This document shows positions 1 to 9,968 of a DNA stretch of 64,000 nt, one piece after another; position 1 is the first letter of the stretch; every line of letters begins with the position of its first letter. This DNA is from Proluteimonas luteida. Lineage in GTDB: Bacteria > Pseudomonadota > Gammaproteobacteria > Xanthomonadales > Xanthomonadaceae. Where the stretch lies: NCBI RefSeq assembly GCF_021191695.1, contig NZ_JAIWPT010000007.1, positions 62,001-126,000 on the forward strand, in the 5' to 3' direction. The translations under genes and the position numbers were made by a program. The notes below the pieces were generated by a model, which worked only from the letters and a program-made list of their open reading frames with translations, ran no database searches and had not been told where the DNA came from.

Positions 1-39
1 TCCCCATCCAGCCCCAGGGCTGCCAACAGGAGAACTGCA

Positions 40-495
40 ATGGGAATGAAGCGTTCGACGACCCCGTCCGGTGCCACGCCGCCCCCCGTAGGGGAGGTGA
101 GGGTTGAAATCGAAGCGGCCGCGGACGGATCGCTGGCGGTCTGGCCGGAGACGGTGTCCGCGGATCCAGGGACGAGGATCGTCTGGACCATGCGTCCAGG
201 CGATGCCGGCGGATTCTATCTGGTGTTCGACAGGCCTTTGCATGCGGACCGCGGCGCAGTGCCGGAGACTGTTTCAGGACCCAAAGGGAGTGGGCCATTT
301 CCGGTGTATCGGCCGGACCGTGACGGCGCCTGCGAGGTCGTACTCGGCAGCGGGCTGGATGACGGCCACTACCACTACCAGGTGCAATGGCAGGGCGATG
401 CCGTCGGCTCGGCGTCGGGAGGCATCGGTATCGTTGCAGTCGGGCGCGGCGTGATGATGCCGTTGGTCGACCAGGGCGGCGATGTCGTCAACTGA
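40..495 (+). CDS. Hypothetical protein, possible beta-sandwich fold
   Basis: A 151-residue protein that I do not recognise. The ATG is preceded by a clear AGGAG ribosome site seven bases upstream. There is no signal peptide or membrane segment. The body alternates hydrophobic and charged residues ([19 protein letters not shown] at 19-37, GHYHYQVQW near 109-117), as in a small cupredoxin-like or immunoglobulin-like sandwich, but no metal-ligand set is obvious. It runs towards rnhB and the two genes share their last eight bases. In relatives I know, dnaE follows rnhB, so this gene may mark a local rearrangement. Confidence 0.6.
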   Translation: MGMKRSTTPSGATPPPVGEVRVEIEAAADGSLAVWPETVSADPGTRIVWTMRPGDAGGFYLVFDRPLHADRGAVPETVSGPKGSGPFPVYRPDRDGACEVVLGSGLDDGHYHYQVQWQGDAVGSASGGIGIVAVGRGVMMPLVDQGGDVVN

Positions 496-1111
496 CGCCC
501 ACGGCCGCGTCGAACAGGTCGTCGCAAGTCGGCGTGGTGGCAAGCGCCGTGCGCACCGGGGCGAAGCTGCGCCGGTGCGCGGGGCAGGGGCCATGCGCCT
601 GCAGCGCGGCGAGGTGGGTCGGCGCGGCGTAGCCCTTGTGCCGGTCGAAGCCGTAGACGGGAAAGCGCGCGTGCATGGCGACCATCGCCCGGTCGCGCGC
701 GACCTTGGCCAGGATCGATGCGGCCATGATCGACGGCTCGATCGCGTCGCCGCCGACGATTGCGCGCGCCGGGCAGGCGAGGCCCGGCGGCAGGCGGTTG
801 CCGTCGACCAGCACCCGCTCCGCGGCCGGCAGCAGCGCCTGCACCGCGCGGGCCATGCCGGTCATCGTCGCGTGGAAGATGTTGATGCGGTCGATCTCGT
901 CGACATCGACGAACTCGATCCGCCATGCCAGCGCGTTGGCGGTGATCTGCGGATACAGCGCCTCGCGGCGCTTTTCCGTGAGCTTCTTGGAGTCGTCGAG
1001 GCCGTCGAGCGGGCGCCGCGGATGCAGGATCACCGCGGCCACGACCACGGGGCCGGCCAGCGGCCCGCGTCCGGCCTCGTCGACGCCGGCGATGCGCAGG
1101 CGCCGGGTCAC
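488..1111 (-). CDS. rnhB: Ribonuclease HII
   Basis: Cleaves the RNA strand of RNA-DNA hybrids and removes single misincorporated ribonucleotides. The 207-residue product has the usual family length. The motif [11 protein letters not shown] gives catalytic Asp11 and Glu12; Asp103 (LVDGN) and Asp122 (GGD) supply the other metal ligands, and the conserved [14 protein letters not shown] helix follows. The GTG start overlaps the lpxB stop as GTGA, so translation is probably coupled to lpxB. It is the last gene of the lipid A cluster, as in most gammaproteobacteria. Confidence 0.95.
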   Translation of the reverse strand: MTRRLRIAGVDEAGRGPLAGPVVVAAVILHPRRPLDGLDDSKKLTEKRREALYPQITANALAWRIEFVDVDEIDRINIFHATMTGMARAVQALLPAAERVLVDGNRLPPGLACPARAIVGGDAIEPSIMAASILAKVARDRAMVAMHARFPVYGFDRHKGYAAPTHLAALQAHGPCPAHRRSFAPVRTALATTPTCDDLFDAAVGVS

Positions 1112-2352
1112 GGCGACGGCCCCGGCAGTGCCGGCAGCGCAAGCTTGTCGACGGCGTCGGCGGCAGCGGACGAGGCGCCGCGCCGCAACTGCAGGTGCAG
1201 GTCGCGGTAGACCGGATCGAGCGCGGCGACGGCGGCCGGGTCGCGGAACCAGTGCAGCACCGCCGCGGCCAGGTTCCCGGGCGTGCAGTCCTCCTGCATC
1301 AGCTCCGGCGCGATGGTGCGGCCGGCGAGCACGTTCGGCAGCGAGAACCGGTCGACCTTCATCAGTTTCAGCAGCCGTACCAGGAAGGCGGTGCTCGGCG
1401 CGATGCGGTAACCCACGACCATCGGCCGCTTGGCCAGCAGCGCCTCCAGCGTCGCGGTGCCCGAGGCCAGCAGCACCACGTCGCTGGCGACCATCGCGGT
1501 GCGCGCCTGGCCATCGAGCAGATGGACGTCCAGCGCGGCGAACCGTGGCCCGGCCAGCAGTGCCTGCAATGCGGCGCGGCAGCCGGCGTTGGCGGCCGGG
1601 ACCACGATCTGCAGCCCCGGCAGTTCCGCCGCGACGCGCGCGGCGGCGTCCAGGAACACCTCGCCCAGCCGCGCGATCTCGCCCAGCCGCGAACCGGGCA
1701 GCACCGCCAGCACCGGCGCCGCGGCGTCGAGCTGCAGCGCGGCGCGCGCGGCCGCGCGATCGGGGTCGAGTGCGACCAGTTCGGCCAGCGGGTGGCCGAC
1801 GAAGCGCGCATCGACGCCGTGCCGGGCGTAGATCGCCGGCTCCATCGGGAACAGGCACAGCACCAGGTCGGCGCTGCGTCCGATCTTCGCCGCGCGCCCC
1901 TGCCGCCAGGCCCAGATCGACGGGCTGACGTAGTGCACCGTGCGGATGCCGTGCCGCTTGAGCGTACGTTCGAGCCCGAGGTTGAAATCGGGCGCGTCGA
2001 TGCCGATGAACACGTCCGGCCGCCAGTCCAGCAGCCGCTTGCGCAGTCCACGGCGCAGGCGCAGCAGCCGCGGCAGGTGCCGCAGCACCTCGGACAGGCC
2101 CATGACCGCCAGTTCCGACGCGTCGTGCCAGGCATCGAGGCCGACGGCGCGCATCGCATCGCCACCGACGCCGGCGAACTCGGCGCCCGGGTGGCGCGCG
2201 CGCAGCTGTTCGATCAGCCCCGCGCCGAGCAGGTCGCCGGAGGCTTCGCCCGCAACCAGGGCCACGCGGAGCGCGGTCCTGGTCGGGTGATTCGTGATTG
2301 GTGATTGGTGATTCGACAAAGCAGGATCACGCGATCGGTCAGATGGCGGCAT
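1108..2352 (-). CDS. lpxB: Lipid-A-disaccharide synthase
   Basis: Joins UDP-2,3-diacylglucosamine and lipid X to form the tetraacyl disaccharide of lipid A at the inner-membrane face. The GT19 signature [17 protein letters not shown] begins the conserved part, and [10 protein letters not shown] and LPGSRLGEI are family landmarks. The start is ambiguous. ATG 2352 has a GGAAGAG ribosome site and gives 414 residues; an internal GTG at 2265 gives 385, closer to the E. coli 382. With the upstream start, the N-terminus is encoded by a heptad repeat array ([10 protein letters not shown]), which is not part of the fold. The stop overlaps rnhB. Confidence 0.93.
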   Translation of the reverse strand: MPPSDRSRDPALSNHQSPITNHPTRTALRVALVAGEASGDLLGAGLIEQLRARHPGAEFAGVGGDAMRAVGLDAWHDASELAVMGLSEVLRHLPRLLRLRRGLRKRLLDWRPDVFIGIDAPDFNLGLERTLKRHGIRTVHYVSPSIWAWRQGRAAKIGRSADLVLCLFPMEPAIYARHGVDARFVGHPLAELVALDPDRAAARAALQLDAAAPVLAVLPGSRLGEIARLGEVFLDAAARVAAELPGLQIVVPAANAGCRAALQALLAGPRFAALDVHLLDGQARTAMVASDVVLLASGTATLEALLAKRPMVVGYRIAPSTAFLVRLLKLMKVDRFSLPNVLAGRTIAPELMQEDCTPGNLAAAVLHWFRDPAAVAALDPVYRDLHLQLRRGASSAAADAVDKLALPALPGPSP

Positions 2353-2417
2353 TCTGCTCTTCCGAATCACGGCGTTTCAACGAACGAATGTTCGGTCATC
2401 ACGAATCACCAATTACC
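2287..2417. repeat. Paired inverted heptad-repeat arrays between lpxA and lpxB
   Basis: On the plus strand the left array (2287-2315) repeats TGATTCG/TGATTGG heptads, and the right array (about 2396-2417) carries the same unit inverted (CGAATCACCAAT). At least 12 bases can pair (2304-2315 with the right array), so the lpxA-lpxB transcript could fold an intercistronic stem. The left array lies within the predicted lpxB coding sequence. A second copy of this arrangement lies between frr and uppS. Confidence 0.75.
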
Positions 2418-2420
2418 GCT

Positions 2421-3221
2421 TCACCGCAACAACGGCCGCTCGCCGCTGTCGATGAAATCGAGGAACGCGCGCACGTCGTCGCTGTCCCGGGCCAGTTCGG
2501 CGATGCACGCACGGGCCTCGGCCAGCGAGTCGCCGGAGACGTAGAGCGCGCGGTAGGCGCGCTTGATCGCCGCGGTGCGCGCACTGTCGAAACCGCGCCG
2601 CTTCAAGCCCTCGGCGTTGATGCCGCGCGGCCGGCCGTAGCCGTCCTGGGCGACCATGACGAACGGCGGCACGTCGCCGTTGACGAACGCGCCCATGCCG
2701 ATGAACGCATGCGCACCGATGCGGCAGAACTGGTGGATGCCGACGAAGCCGCTGAGGATGACGTGGTCGCCGACCTCGACGTGCCCGGCCAGCGTGGCGT
2801 TGTTGGAGAACACGCAGTGGTTGCCGACGATGCAGTCGTGGGCGACGTGGGTGTAGGCAAGCAACCAGTTGTCGTCGCCGATGCGGGTGATGCCGCCGCC
2901 GTCGCCGGTGCCGCGGTTGATGGTGACGAATTCGCGGATCGTGTTGCGGTCGCCGATGACCAGTTCCACGCGCTCGCCGCGGAACTTCTTGTCCTGCGGC
3001 TCGCCGCCGATCGCGGCGTGGCCGTGGATGTGGTTGTCGCGACCGATCCGGGTCGGTCCGTGCACGCTGCAGTGCGGGCCGATGACGGTGCCGGCGCCGA
3101 TCTCGACGTCCGCGCCGACGAGGGTGAACGCACCGATGCGCACGCCCTCGCCCAGCCGCGCGCCGGGATCGACGACCGCCGTGGGATGGATGGCATCGGT
3201 CCGCGGCCCGGCCTCGCGCAT
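2421..3221 (-). CDS. lpxA: UDP-N-acetylglucosamine acyltransferase
   Basis: First enzyme of lipid A synthesis; transfers a 3-hydroxyacyl chain from ACP to the 3-hydroxyl of UDP-GlcNAc. The 266-residue protein is a left-handed parallel beta-helix built from hexapeptide repeats (residues about 10-190) followed by a helical C-terminus. The catalytic His falls in AYTHVAHDC (about His128), matching E. coli His125. The ATG comes one base after the fabZ stop (TGAcATG), so it belongs to the lpxD-fabZ-lpxA-lpxB translational chain. Confidence 0.96.
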   Translation of the reverse strand: MREAGPRTDAIHPTAVVDPGARLGEGVRIGAFTLVGADVEIGAGTVIGPHCSVHGPTRIGRDNHIHGHAAIGGEPQDKKFRGERVELVIGDRNTIREFVTINRGTGDGGGITRIGDDNWLLAYTHVAHDCIVGNHCVFSNNATLAGHVEVGDHVILSGFVGIHQFCRIGAHAFIGMGAFVNGDVPPFVMVAQDGYGRPRGINAEGLKRRGFDSARTAAIKRAYRALYVSGDSLAEARACIAELARDSDDVRAFLDFIDSGERPLLR

Positions 3222-3222
3222 G

Positions 3223-3678
3223 TCAGCGCTTCACTTCCGCGCAGACGATCTCCGCGCAGGCGGCCTGCTGGCCGTCGACCCGGGCGACGCCGCTGTACAT
3301 CGTCATGTTGCGGATCTCGCGCTTGATCGAGACTTCCAGTTCCAGGCGATCGCCGGGCACGACCATGCGCGAGAACTTCGCCGCGTCGACCTTGACCAGG
3401 TACGACAGGTTGCCTTCGCAGTCCTTGCCCTTGGTCAGGTGGGTGAGGATGCCGCCGGCCTGCGCCAGCGCCTCGATCACCAGCACGCCCGGCATCACCG
3501 GGTGGCCGGGGAAATGGCCCTGGAAATAGTGCTCGTTGGCCGAAACGTTCTTGTAGCAGAGCACCCGCTTGCCGACCTCGAACTCGATCACCCGGTCGAT
3601 CAGCAGGAACGGGTACCGGTGCGGCAGCAGCCTGTGGATGCCGTCGATGTCGATCGGCAATGTCGGGTCCAGCGTCAT
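3223..3678 (-). CDS. fabZ: 3-hydroxyacyl-ACP dehydratase
   Basis: Hot-dog-fold dehydratase that converts 3-hydroxyacyl-ACP to trans-2-enoyl-ACP, competing with LpxA for the shared 3-hydroxyacyl-ACP pool. The 151-residue length is typical. [10 protein letters not shown] (19-28) and [22 protein letters not shown] contain the catalytic His55 and Glu69. The ATG has a strong GGGGGAGG ribosome site and overlaps the lpxD stop as ATGA, which fixes the start. Confidence 0.96.
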   Translation of the reverse strand: MTLDPTLPIDIDGIHRLLPHRYPFLLIDRVIEFEVGKRVLCYKNVSANEHYFQGHFPGHPVMPGVLVIEALAQAGGILTHLTKGKDCEGNLSYLVKVDAAKFSRMVVPGDRLELEVSIKREIRNMTMYSGVARVDGQQAACAEIVCAEVKR

Positions 3679-4703
3679 TCCTCCCCCTTTGCGCGTCCGC
3701 CGATGCGGCGGGCGAGCGAATCGAGCTGGCGGATCCGCACGGCATTCTTGCGCCATTCCCGGGTGGGCTGCGCCGGAATGCCGGACGAGTACTCGCCGGG
3801 CTCGGTGATGGATGCGGACACCATCGTCATCGCGTGGATGACGACCTTGTCGCAGATGTCGAGATGTCCCGCGACCCCGGCCTTGCCGGCGAGCAGGCAG
3901 TAGCGGCCGATGCGGGTGCTGCCGGCGACGCCGACGCAGCCGGCCAGCGCGCTGTGCGCGCCGATGCGCACGTTGTGGCCGATCTGGATCAGGTTGTCGA
4001 GGCGGACGTCCTCCTCGATCACGGTGTCGTCGAGCGCGCCGCGGTCGATCGTGGTATTGGCGCCGATGTCGCAATCGTCGCCGATCACCACGCCGCCGAG
4101 CTGCGGCACGTTGATCCAGTGGCCGGCGTCCATCGCCAGGCCGAAGCCGGCGGCGCCGAGTACCGCGCCCGGATGGATCGTGACCCGCTGGCCGAGGCGG
4201 ACGCGGGTCACCAGCGTGACCCGCGCGACCAGCTCGCAGCCATCGCCGATCACGCAGTCGTCGCCGATCACGCAGCCGGGGCCGATGCGCGTGCCCGCGC
4301 CGACGCGGGTGTTGGCGCCGATGCAGACCTGCGGGCCGATCGACGCGGTCGCATCGACCACCGCCGACGGGTCGATGACCGCGGACGGGTGGACGCCGGC
4401 GGGCGCGTTGGCGGCGGGTTCGAACAGCGCGGCGATCTTCGCGTAGGCGACGTAGGGATCGCGCGCGATCAGTGCCGTGCCGGCATAGCTGTCGGCATCG
4501 GCCTCGCGCATGACCACGATGCCGGCCGTGGTGTGGGCCAACTGCGGGCGATAGCGCGGGTTCGACAGGAACGCGAGTTCGGTCGGGCCGGCGCGCGTCA
4601 GCGGCGCGACGCCGGTGACCGCAACCGTGGCGTCGCCGCGGACGCCGAGGTCGAAACGCGCGGCGAGCGCCGCGGCGGTATGGGGAGCGTGGTCTGCTGC
4701 CAT
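3675..4703 (-). CDS. lpxD: UDP-3-O-acylglucosamine N-acyltransferase
   Basis: Third step of lipid A synthesis; adds the N-linked 3-hydroxyacyl chain. The 342-residue protein has an N-terminal uridine-binding domain (LAFLSNPRY about 55-63), a long hexapeptide beta-helix, and the C-terminal SSGIPAQPTREWRKNAVRI segment that holds the acyl-ACP-binding helices. The putative catalytic His is in IQIGHNVRIG (about residue 240). It follows bamA by 28 bases with no skp gene between them. Confidence 0.95.
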   Translation of the reverse strand: MAADHAPHTAAALAARFDLGVRGDATVAVTGVAPLTRAGPTELAFLSNPRYRPQLAHTTAGIVVMREADADSYAGTALIARDPYVAYAKIAALFEPAANAPAGVHPSAVIDPSAVVDATASIGPQVCIGANTRVGAGTRIGPGCVIGDDCVIGDGCELVARVTLVTRVRLGQRVTIHPGAVLGAAGFGLAMDAGHWINVPQLGGVVIGDDCDIGANTTIDRGALDDTVIEEDVRLDNLIQIGHNVRIGAHSALAGCVGVAGSTRIGRYCLLAGKAGVAGHLDICDKVVIHAMTMVSASITEPGEYSSGIPAQPTREWRKNAVRIRQLDSLARRIGGRAKGEE

Positions 4704-4731
4704 GGGCCGGTGGTCGCGTCGCGCGACGCGG

Positions 4732-7257
4732 TCAGAACGCGCCGCCGAAGGTGAACTGCAGGCGCTCGACCTCGTCGCCGGCCTTGATCAGGTCGCCAGC
4801 ACCGCCGCGGACCTCGTCTTGCTTGCGCAGCGGGTAGGCGTAGCTGATCGAGATCGGGCCGACCGGTGCGCGCCACATCAGCGCCACGCCCGCCGAGGCG
4901 CGCAGTTCCTTGGCGTCCCAGGAATCGATGTCCTTGTAGACGTTGCCGAAGTCGACGAACGCCGAGATGCGCGCGGCCGGCGACTTGATCAGCTGCGGGA
5001 AGAACATCTCGATCGAGCCGACCGTCTTGACCGCGCCGCCGATCGGCTGCAGGTAGCTGCTGGCGAACGCGGTCTCGCGCGGACCCAGGGTGTTGTCGCG
5101 GAAACCGCGCACCGAGCGCGCGCCACCGGCGTAGAAGTTCTCGTAGAACGGCAGCCCGGTCGCGGTGACCGTCTTGATGTAGTCCGCCGAGTCCGGCAGG
5201 CACGGGTCGGTGGGCACCGGGGTCGGGTTGTCCTCGGTCGGCACGGTGTAGCAGATGTTGCGCACGACGTCGTCGCCATAGCTGTCGCCGTAGCCGATCT
5301 CGGCGCGGGTGTTGAGCACCAGCGCGCGGTTGATCGGCCAGTACCGGGAGATCTCGTAGTTGAGCTTGTAGAACTCGGCGGTCGAGCCGGGCAGGGTGGT
5401 TTCCAGCGACACCCGCTGGAACGTGCCGCGGGTCGGCTGCAGGTAGTCGTTGCGGGTGTCGCGCGCCCAGGCCAGCTCGCTGCGCCAGGCGTGGAAGGTG
5501 CGCGAGCCGAACGCGTCGATGTAGTCGACGATCGACTCCGGCGAGGAACCGCGCCAGGCGTAGATCTGGTTGCGGTCGGCGCCGAACAGCAGCGAGAACG
5601 AGTCGTTCTCGGTCAGCGGGATGCCGAGGATCGCCTGGCCGGCGGCGCTGGTCGACGAGTACTGCGCGGTGTTGAACTCGGAGTTGTCGAACTCGCGCCA
5701 CCACAGGTTGTAGCCCAGCGACATGCCGCCGTCGGTGAAGTACGGGTTCATGAACGAGAACGAGTAGCGCTGCAGGTACACGTTGCGCTGCGCCTCCACC
5801 GACACGCGGTTGCCGCTGCCGAGGAAGTTGTTCTGCGACAGCTGCACCGACGTGGTGACGCCGGCCAGCTGCGAGTAGCCCAGGCCGAACACGAAGCTGC
5901 CCGACGTTGTCTCGGTAACGCTGAAGATCACGTCGACCTGGTCGCTGGTGCCGGGCACCGGCTGGGTCTCGACGTTGACGCTGCCCGACTCGAAGTAGCC
6001 CAGGCGCTGCAGGCGGACCTTGGAGCGGTCGATCGCGGCCTGCGAGTACCAGGCGTTCTCGAACTGGCGCATCTCGCGGCGCATCACTTCGTCGGCGGTG
6101 CGGGTGTTGCCGCGGAACTGGATGCGGCGCACGTTGACGCGCGGGCCCGGCACGACCTGCAGGTTGATCGCCACGGTGCGGTTCTCGCGGTCGACCTCCG
6201 GGATCGGATTGACCTGGGCGAAGGCGTAGCCGATGTTGCCGAGCGTGGCGGTGATCGCGTCGGAGCTCAGCTCCAGCAGCGCGCGCGAGAACACCTGGCC
6301 CTCGTTGACGAACACGCGGCTCTGGATCTCTTCCTTCGGCAGCACCGTGTTGCCGGTGATCTGCACGTCCGACACCTTGTAGATCTCGCCCTCGGTGATG
6401 CCGGCGGTGATGAACATGTCGGTCTTGTCGGGGCTGATCGCGACCTGGATGCTGTCCTCGCTGAAGTCGATGTAGCCGCGGTCGAGGTAGAAGTTGTGCA
6501 GCTTCTCGCGGTCGCCCTCGAGCTTCTCGCGCGAGTACTGGTCGTCGCGGCGGTACCAGCTGAGCCAGTTGGATTCGCCCGATTCCCAGTTGTCGGTCAG
6601 CGTGTCGAGGTCGTAGATCTCGTTGCCGATGATGTTGATGTGGCGGATCTTGGCCGCCTTGCCCTCGTCGATGGCGATGGCGATGTCGACGCGGTTGCGG
6701 TCCAGGCGCGACACCGTCGGCTCGATCTTGACGTTGTACTTGCCGCGGTTGTTGTACTGGCGCACCAGTTCCTGGGTGACGCGGTCGAGGTCGAGGCGGT
6801 CGAAGGTCTCGCCCTCGGACAGGCCGATGTCGTTGAGGCCCCGGGTCAGGTCCTCGGTCTTGATGTCCTTGTTGCCGGTCAGCGTCAGCCGGTTGATCGC
6901 CGGGCGCTCGGTCACCGAGAACACCAGGATGTCGCCCTGTCGGCCGACCTGGATGTCCTCGAAGAAGCCGGTGCGGTACAGCGCGCGGATCGCGTCGGAC
7001 AGCCGGTTCTGGTCGACCGTGTCCCCGCGCTCGATCGGCAGGTAGGTGAACACCGTGCCGGCGCCGATGCGCTGCAGGCCGTCGACGCGGATGTCGCTGA
7101 CGGTGAAGCTGCTGGCCGATGCCGGCGCCAGCGCGGGCAGCGCGGCCGGTGCCGTTGCTGCGGGTTCCGACGGCGCCGTCTGGGCCCAGGCTGGCGTGGC
7201 GATGGCCGCGGCAAGGGCGAGGGCAAGCAGTCGGCGGTCGGGCATTCGCGTCATCAT
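4732..7257 (-). CDS. bamA: Outer-membrane protein assembly factor BamA
   Basis: Core of the BAM complex that folds beta-barrel proteins into the outer membrane. The 841-residue product has a Sec signal peptide (cleavage after about residue 25, AWA-QT), five POTRA repeats across about 50-450, and a C-terminal Omp85 barrel. The lid-loop motif VRGF (ARSVRGFRDNTLGPRE) is intact, and the chain ends in aromatic Phe, as barrel substrates do. Two closely spaced ATGs are possible (residues 1 and 2). It lies between rseP and lpxD, linking barrel assembly with lipopolysaccharide synthesis. Confidence 0.97.
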   Translation of the reverse strand: MMTRMPDRRLLALALAAAIATPAWAQTAPSEPAATAPAALPALAPASASSFTVSDIRVDGLQRIGAGTVFTYLPIERGDTVDQNRLSDAIRALYRTGFFEDIQVGRQGDILVFSVTERPAINRLTLTGNKDIKTEDLTRGLNDIGLSEGETFDRLDLDRVTQELVRQYNNRGKYNVKIEPTVSRLDRNRVDIAIAIDEGKAAKIRHINIIGNEIYDLDTLTDNWESGESNWLSWYRRDDQYSREKLEGDREKLHNFYLDRGYIDFSEDSIQVAISPDKTDMFITAGITEGEIYKVSDVQITGNTVLPKEEIQSRVFVNEGQVFSRALLELSSDAITATLGNIGYAFAQVNPIPEVDRENRTVAINLQVVPGPRVNVRRIQFRGNTRTADEVMRREMRQFENAWYSQAAIDRSKVRLQRLGYFESGSVNVETQPVPGTSDQVDVIFSVTETTSGSFVFGLGYSQLAGVTTSVQLSQNNFLGSGNRVSVEAQRNVYLQRYSFSFMNPYFTDGGMSLGYNLWWREFDNSEFNTAQYSSTSAAGQAILGIPLTENDSFSLLFGADRNQIYAWRGSSPESIVDYIDAFGSRTFHAWRSELAWARDTRNDYLQPTRGTFQRVSLETTLPGSTAEFYKLNYEISRYWPINRALVLNTRAEIGYGDSYGDDVVRNICYTVPTEDNPTPVPTDPCLPDSADYIKTVTATGLPFYENFYAGGARSVRGFRDNTLGPRETAFASSYLQPIGGAVKTVGSIEMFFPQLIKSPAARISAFVDFGNVYKDIDSWDAKELRASAGVALMWRAPVGPISISYAYPLRKQDEVRGGAGDLIKAGDEVERLQFTFGGAF

Positions 7258-7333
7258 CGGATCCGGTAGGGGAGGTGCCCATCGCGTCGGTATGCGATGG
7301 AGGTCGTGCGGGTGAAGGCGGGTCTCGGAGGCG

Positions 7334-8695
7334 TCAGCGCACCAGTTGCAGGATGTCGTTGTAGAACGCCAGACCCATCAGGCTGGCCAGCAGGACCAGC
7401 CCGACATACTGTCCGGCCACCATCGCGCGCTCGCTGACAGGGCTGCCTTTGACCAACTCGATAAGGTAATACAACAGGTGTCCGCCATCCAAGAGCGGGA
7501 TCGGCAGCAGGTTCAGGATCGCCAGGCTCAGCGACAGCAGCGCCAGGATGGTCAGGTACCACGCCGCGCCCTGCTGGGCATAGGCATTGGCGGCCCGGGC
7601 GATGGTGATCGGGCCGGACACGGTGTTCTCGATCGCCAGCCGCCCGCTGAACGCGCGGCCAACCATGCCGACCAGCTGGCCGGTCAGGTGGCCGACCTCG
7701 CGCAATGCCACCGGCACCGCGGCGACCGGGCCGTAGCGCTGCACGGCGTCCTTTTCCGGTGCCGGCAGGTTGGCGGGCGGGGCGATGCCCAGCGCCCAGA
7801 GCTGGCTGCCGTCGGGGCGTTCGAGACGGGTCGGGGTGATCTCCAGCGCCAGCCGTTCGCCGCCGCGCAGCACCTCGATCATCGCCGGCCGGTCGCGCTC
7901 GCCCAGCGGCTGCACCGCCGGCCCGATCTCGTCGAACCAGTGGATCGGCACGCCATCGATGGCGGTGATGCGGTCTTCCTCGGCCAGCGCGCCCCAGGCG
8001 GCGGAATCCGGCGTGACCCGGCCGACCACCGGCGGCAGCAGGAAATGCCGGGGCACGACCCCGATCATCTGGGTGATGCGGCGCTGGTCGAAGTCCGCCG
8101 GCAGCTGCGACAGCTGCAGCCGGCGCTGCGCGGCGCGGCCGTTGGCATCGGTGACCTGCACGTCGACATCGGCATGGTCGAGCGCGGCGGGCAGCAGCGC
8201 CAGGTGGACTTCGCTCCAGGTCGGCGTGGCGCGGTCGCCGACGGCATCGATGGTGTCGCCGCCGCGCAGGCCCGAGGCCGCGGCGATGCCGGTGGCCTGG
8301 CCCAGGACCGGCGCGTAGTCCGGACGGCCGATGACGAACATCGCCCACAGCAACGCGACGCACAGGACCAGGTTGGCGACGGGGCCGGCGGCGACGATGG
8401 CGATGCGCTTCCACACCGAGGCGCGGTTGAATGCCTGCGCGGCCTCGGCCGGGGCGACGTCGCCCTCGCGCTCGTCGAGCATCTTCACGTAGCCCCCGAG
8501 CGGGATCATCGCGACCTGGTAGACCGTGCCGTCGCGGCCGCGACGCGACCACAGGGCGCGGCCGAACCCGACCGAGAAGCGCAGCACCCTGACCCCGCAG
8601 CGCCGCGCGACCCAGTAGTGGCCGAACTCGTGGAAGGTGACCAGCACGCCGAGGCTGACGATCAGCCACCACACCGAACCGAGGAATTCAGACAT
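7334..8695 (-). CDS. rseP: Site-2 protease RseP
   Basis: Inner-membrane zinc metalloprotease that cuts anti-sigma factor RseA within the membrane during envelope stress and clears remnant signal peptides. The HExxH site is at His22-Glu23-His26 in the first transmembrane helix; the third ligand lies in LLDGGHL near the C-terminus. Two PDZ domains fill the periplasmic middle (about 120-310). The 453-residue length matches the family. It sits 21 bases after dxr and 76 before bamA. Confidence 0.96.
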   Translation of the reverse strand: MSEFLGSVWWLIVSLGVLVTFHEFGHYWVARRCGVRVLRFSVGFGRALWSRRGRDGTVYQVAMIPLGGYVKMLDEREGDVAPAEAAQAFNRASVWKRIAIVAAGPVANLVLCVALLWAMFVIGRPDYAPVLGQATGIAAASGLRGGDTIDAVGDRATPTWSEVHLALLPAALDHADVDVQVTDANGRAAQRRLQLSQLPADFDQRRITQMIGVVPRHFLLPPVVGRVTPDSAAWGALAEEDRITAIDGVPIHWFDEIGPAVQPLGERDRPAMIEVLRGGERLALEITPTRLERPDGSQLWALGIAPPANLPAPEKDAVQRYGPVAAVPVALREVGHLTGQLVGMVGRAFSGRLAIENTVSGPITIARAANAYAQQGAAWYLTILALLSLSLAILNLLPIPLLDGGHLLYYLIELVKGSPVSERAMVAGQYVGLVLLASLMGLAFYNDILQLVR

Positions 8696-8716
8696 CGCGC
8701 TTGCTCACCGGCTTGC

Positions 8717-9895
8717 TCAACGGACCGCACCTGTCTCGATCGCCAGTCCCGCGAGCTCGCGTGCCCGCGCGTCGGTCGCGCGCAGCACGTCCAGCGATTC
8801 CGCGGGGACGGCAGGAAGCGCGGCAAGCGTGTGCTCGACCAGCGCCGGAATGGCTAGAAAACGCATGCGACCCTGAAGAAAGGCTGAAACGGCCACTTCG
8901 TTGGCGGCGTTCAGCACCGCCGGTGCGGTACCGCCGGCCTCCAGCGCGTCGCGGGCCAGCTGCAGGCAGGGGAATGCGCGCAGGTCCGGCGCCTCGAAGT
9001 CCAGGCGGCCGTGCTGCAACAGGTCCAGGCCGGCGACGCCCGAGGCGATGCGCTCCGGACTGCCCAGGCCCACCGCCAGCGCGGTGCGCATGTCCGGCAG
9101 GCCGAGCTGGGCGAGGGTCGAGCCGTCGATGAACTCGACCAGCGAATGCACCAGGCTCTGCGGATGCACCAGCACGTCGAGGCGGCTGGACGGCATCGCG
9201 AACAGGTGGTGCGCCTCGATCAGTTCCAGGCCCTTGTTCATCAGCGTCGCGGAATCGACCGAGATCTTCGGGCCCATCGACCATTTCGGGTGCGCGACCG
9301 CCTGCGCCGGCGTGACGTCGGCCAGCGATTCCCGCGTGCGGCCGCGGAACGGCCCGCCGGAGGCGGTCAGCACGATCCGGCGCACGCCGCGGCAACCGCC
9401 ATCGGGCGGCAGGCACTGGTGGATCGCGTTGTGCTCGCTGTCGATCGGCACGACGGTGGCGCCGGCCTCGCGCGCGGCCTGCATCATCAGCGTGCCGGCC
9501 AGCACCAGCGATTCCTTGTTCGCCAGCAGCACGCGCTTGCCGCTGCGGATCGCCGCCAGGGTCGAGTCCAGGCCGGCGGCGCCGACGATCGCGGCGACCA
9601 CGGTGTCGCAGGCGTCAGGATCGGCGGCCAGGGCGTCGAGCGCCGCCACGCCGGCGTGCGCCTTGGTGTCGAGGCCGGATGCGCGCAGGCCCGCGCGCAA
9701 CGCGGCGTGGCCGGCTTCGTCGGCGATCACCGCATGGTCGGGCCGATGGCGCACGCACAGCGCGACCAGCGCCTCGACGTTGCGGCCGGCCGCCAGCACG
9801 CTGGCGCGCAGGCGCTGCGGGTGGCGGGCGACGACATCGAGCGCCGAGCTGCCGATCGAGCCGGTGGCGCCGAAGATGGCGACGTTGCGGGTCAC
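8717..9895 (-). CDS. dxr: 1-deoxy-D-xylulose 5-phosphate reductoisomerase
   Basis: Second step of the MEP isoprenoid pathway, NADPH-dependent, and the target of fosmidomycin. The 392-residue protein opens with the dinucleotide-binding motif GATGSIG (9-15). The metal and substrate site is in [14 protein letters not shown] with the downstream LTASGGPFR. The start codon is GTG, placed 73 bases after cdsA. Its location between cdsA and rseP is typical of Xanthomonadaceae and pseudomonads and puts isoprenoid precursor supply beside uppS. Confidence 0.96.
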   Translation of the reverse strand: MTRNVAIFGATGSIGSSALDVVARHPQRLRASVLAAGRNVEALVALCVRHRPDHAVIADEAGHAALRAGLRASGLDTKAHAGVAALDALAADPDACDTVVAAIVGAAGLDSTLAAIRSGKRVLLANKESLVLAGTLMMQAAREAGATVVPIDSEHNAIHQCLPPDGGCRGVRRIVLTASGGPFRGRTRESLADVTPAQAVAHPKWSMGPKISVDSATLMNKGLELIEAHHLFAMPSSRLDVLVHPQSLVHSLVEFIDGSTLAQLGLPDMRTALAVGLGSPERIASGVAGLDLLQHGRLDFEAPDLRAFPCLQLARDALEAGGTAPAVLNAANEVAVSAFLQGRMRFLAIPALVEHTLAALPAVPAESLDVLRATDARARELAGLAIETGAVR

Positions 9896-9968
9896 GGGGC
9901 GGCCCCGGGGACGGAGGCGTGGGAAGTGGTCCCGGGGCGGGGCCAGGCGTGGTTCGCTTGCATGCCGT

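Noticed and set aside
4615-7269. An 884-codon plus-strand frame opposite bamA
   Set aside because: It is the antisense shadow of bamA; composition is Val/Asp/Ala-rich with no domain.
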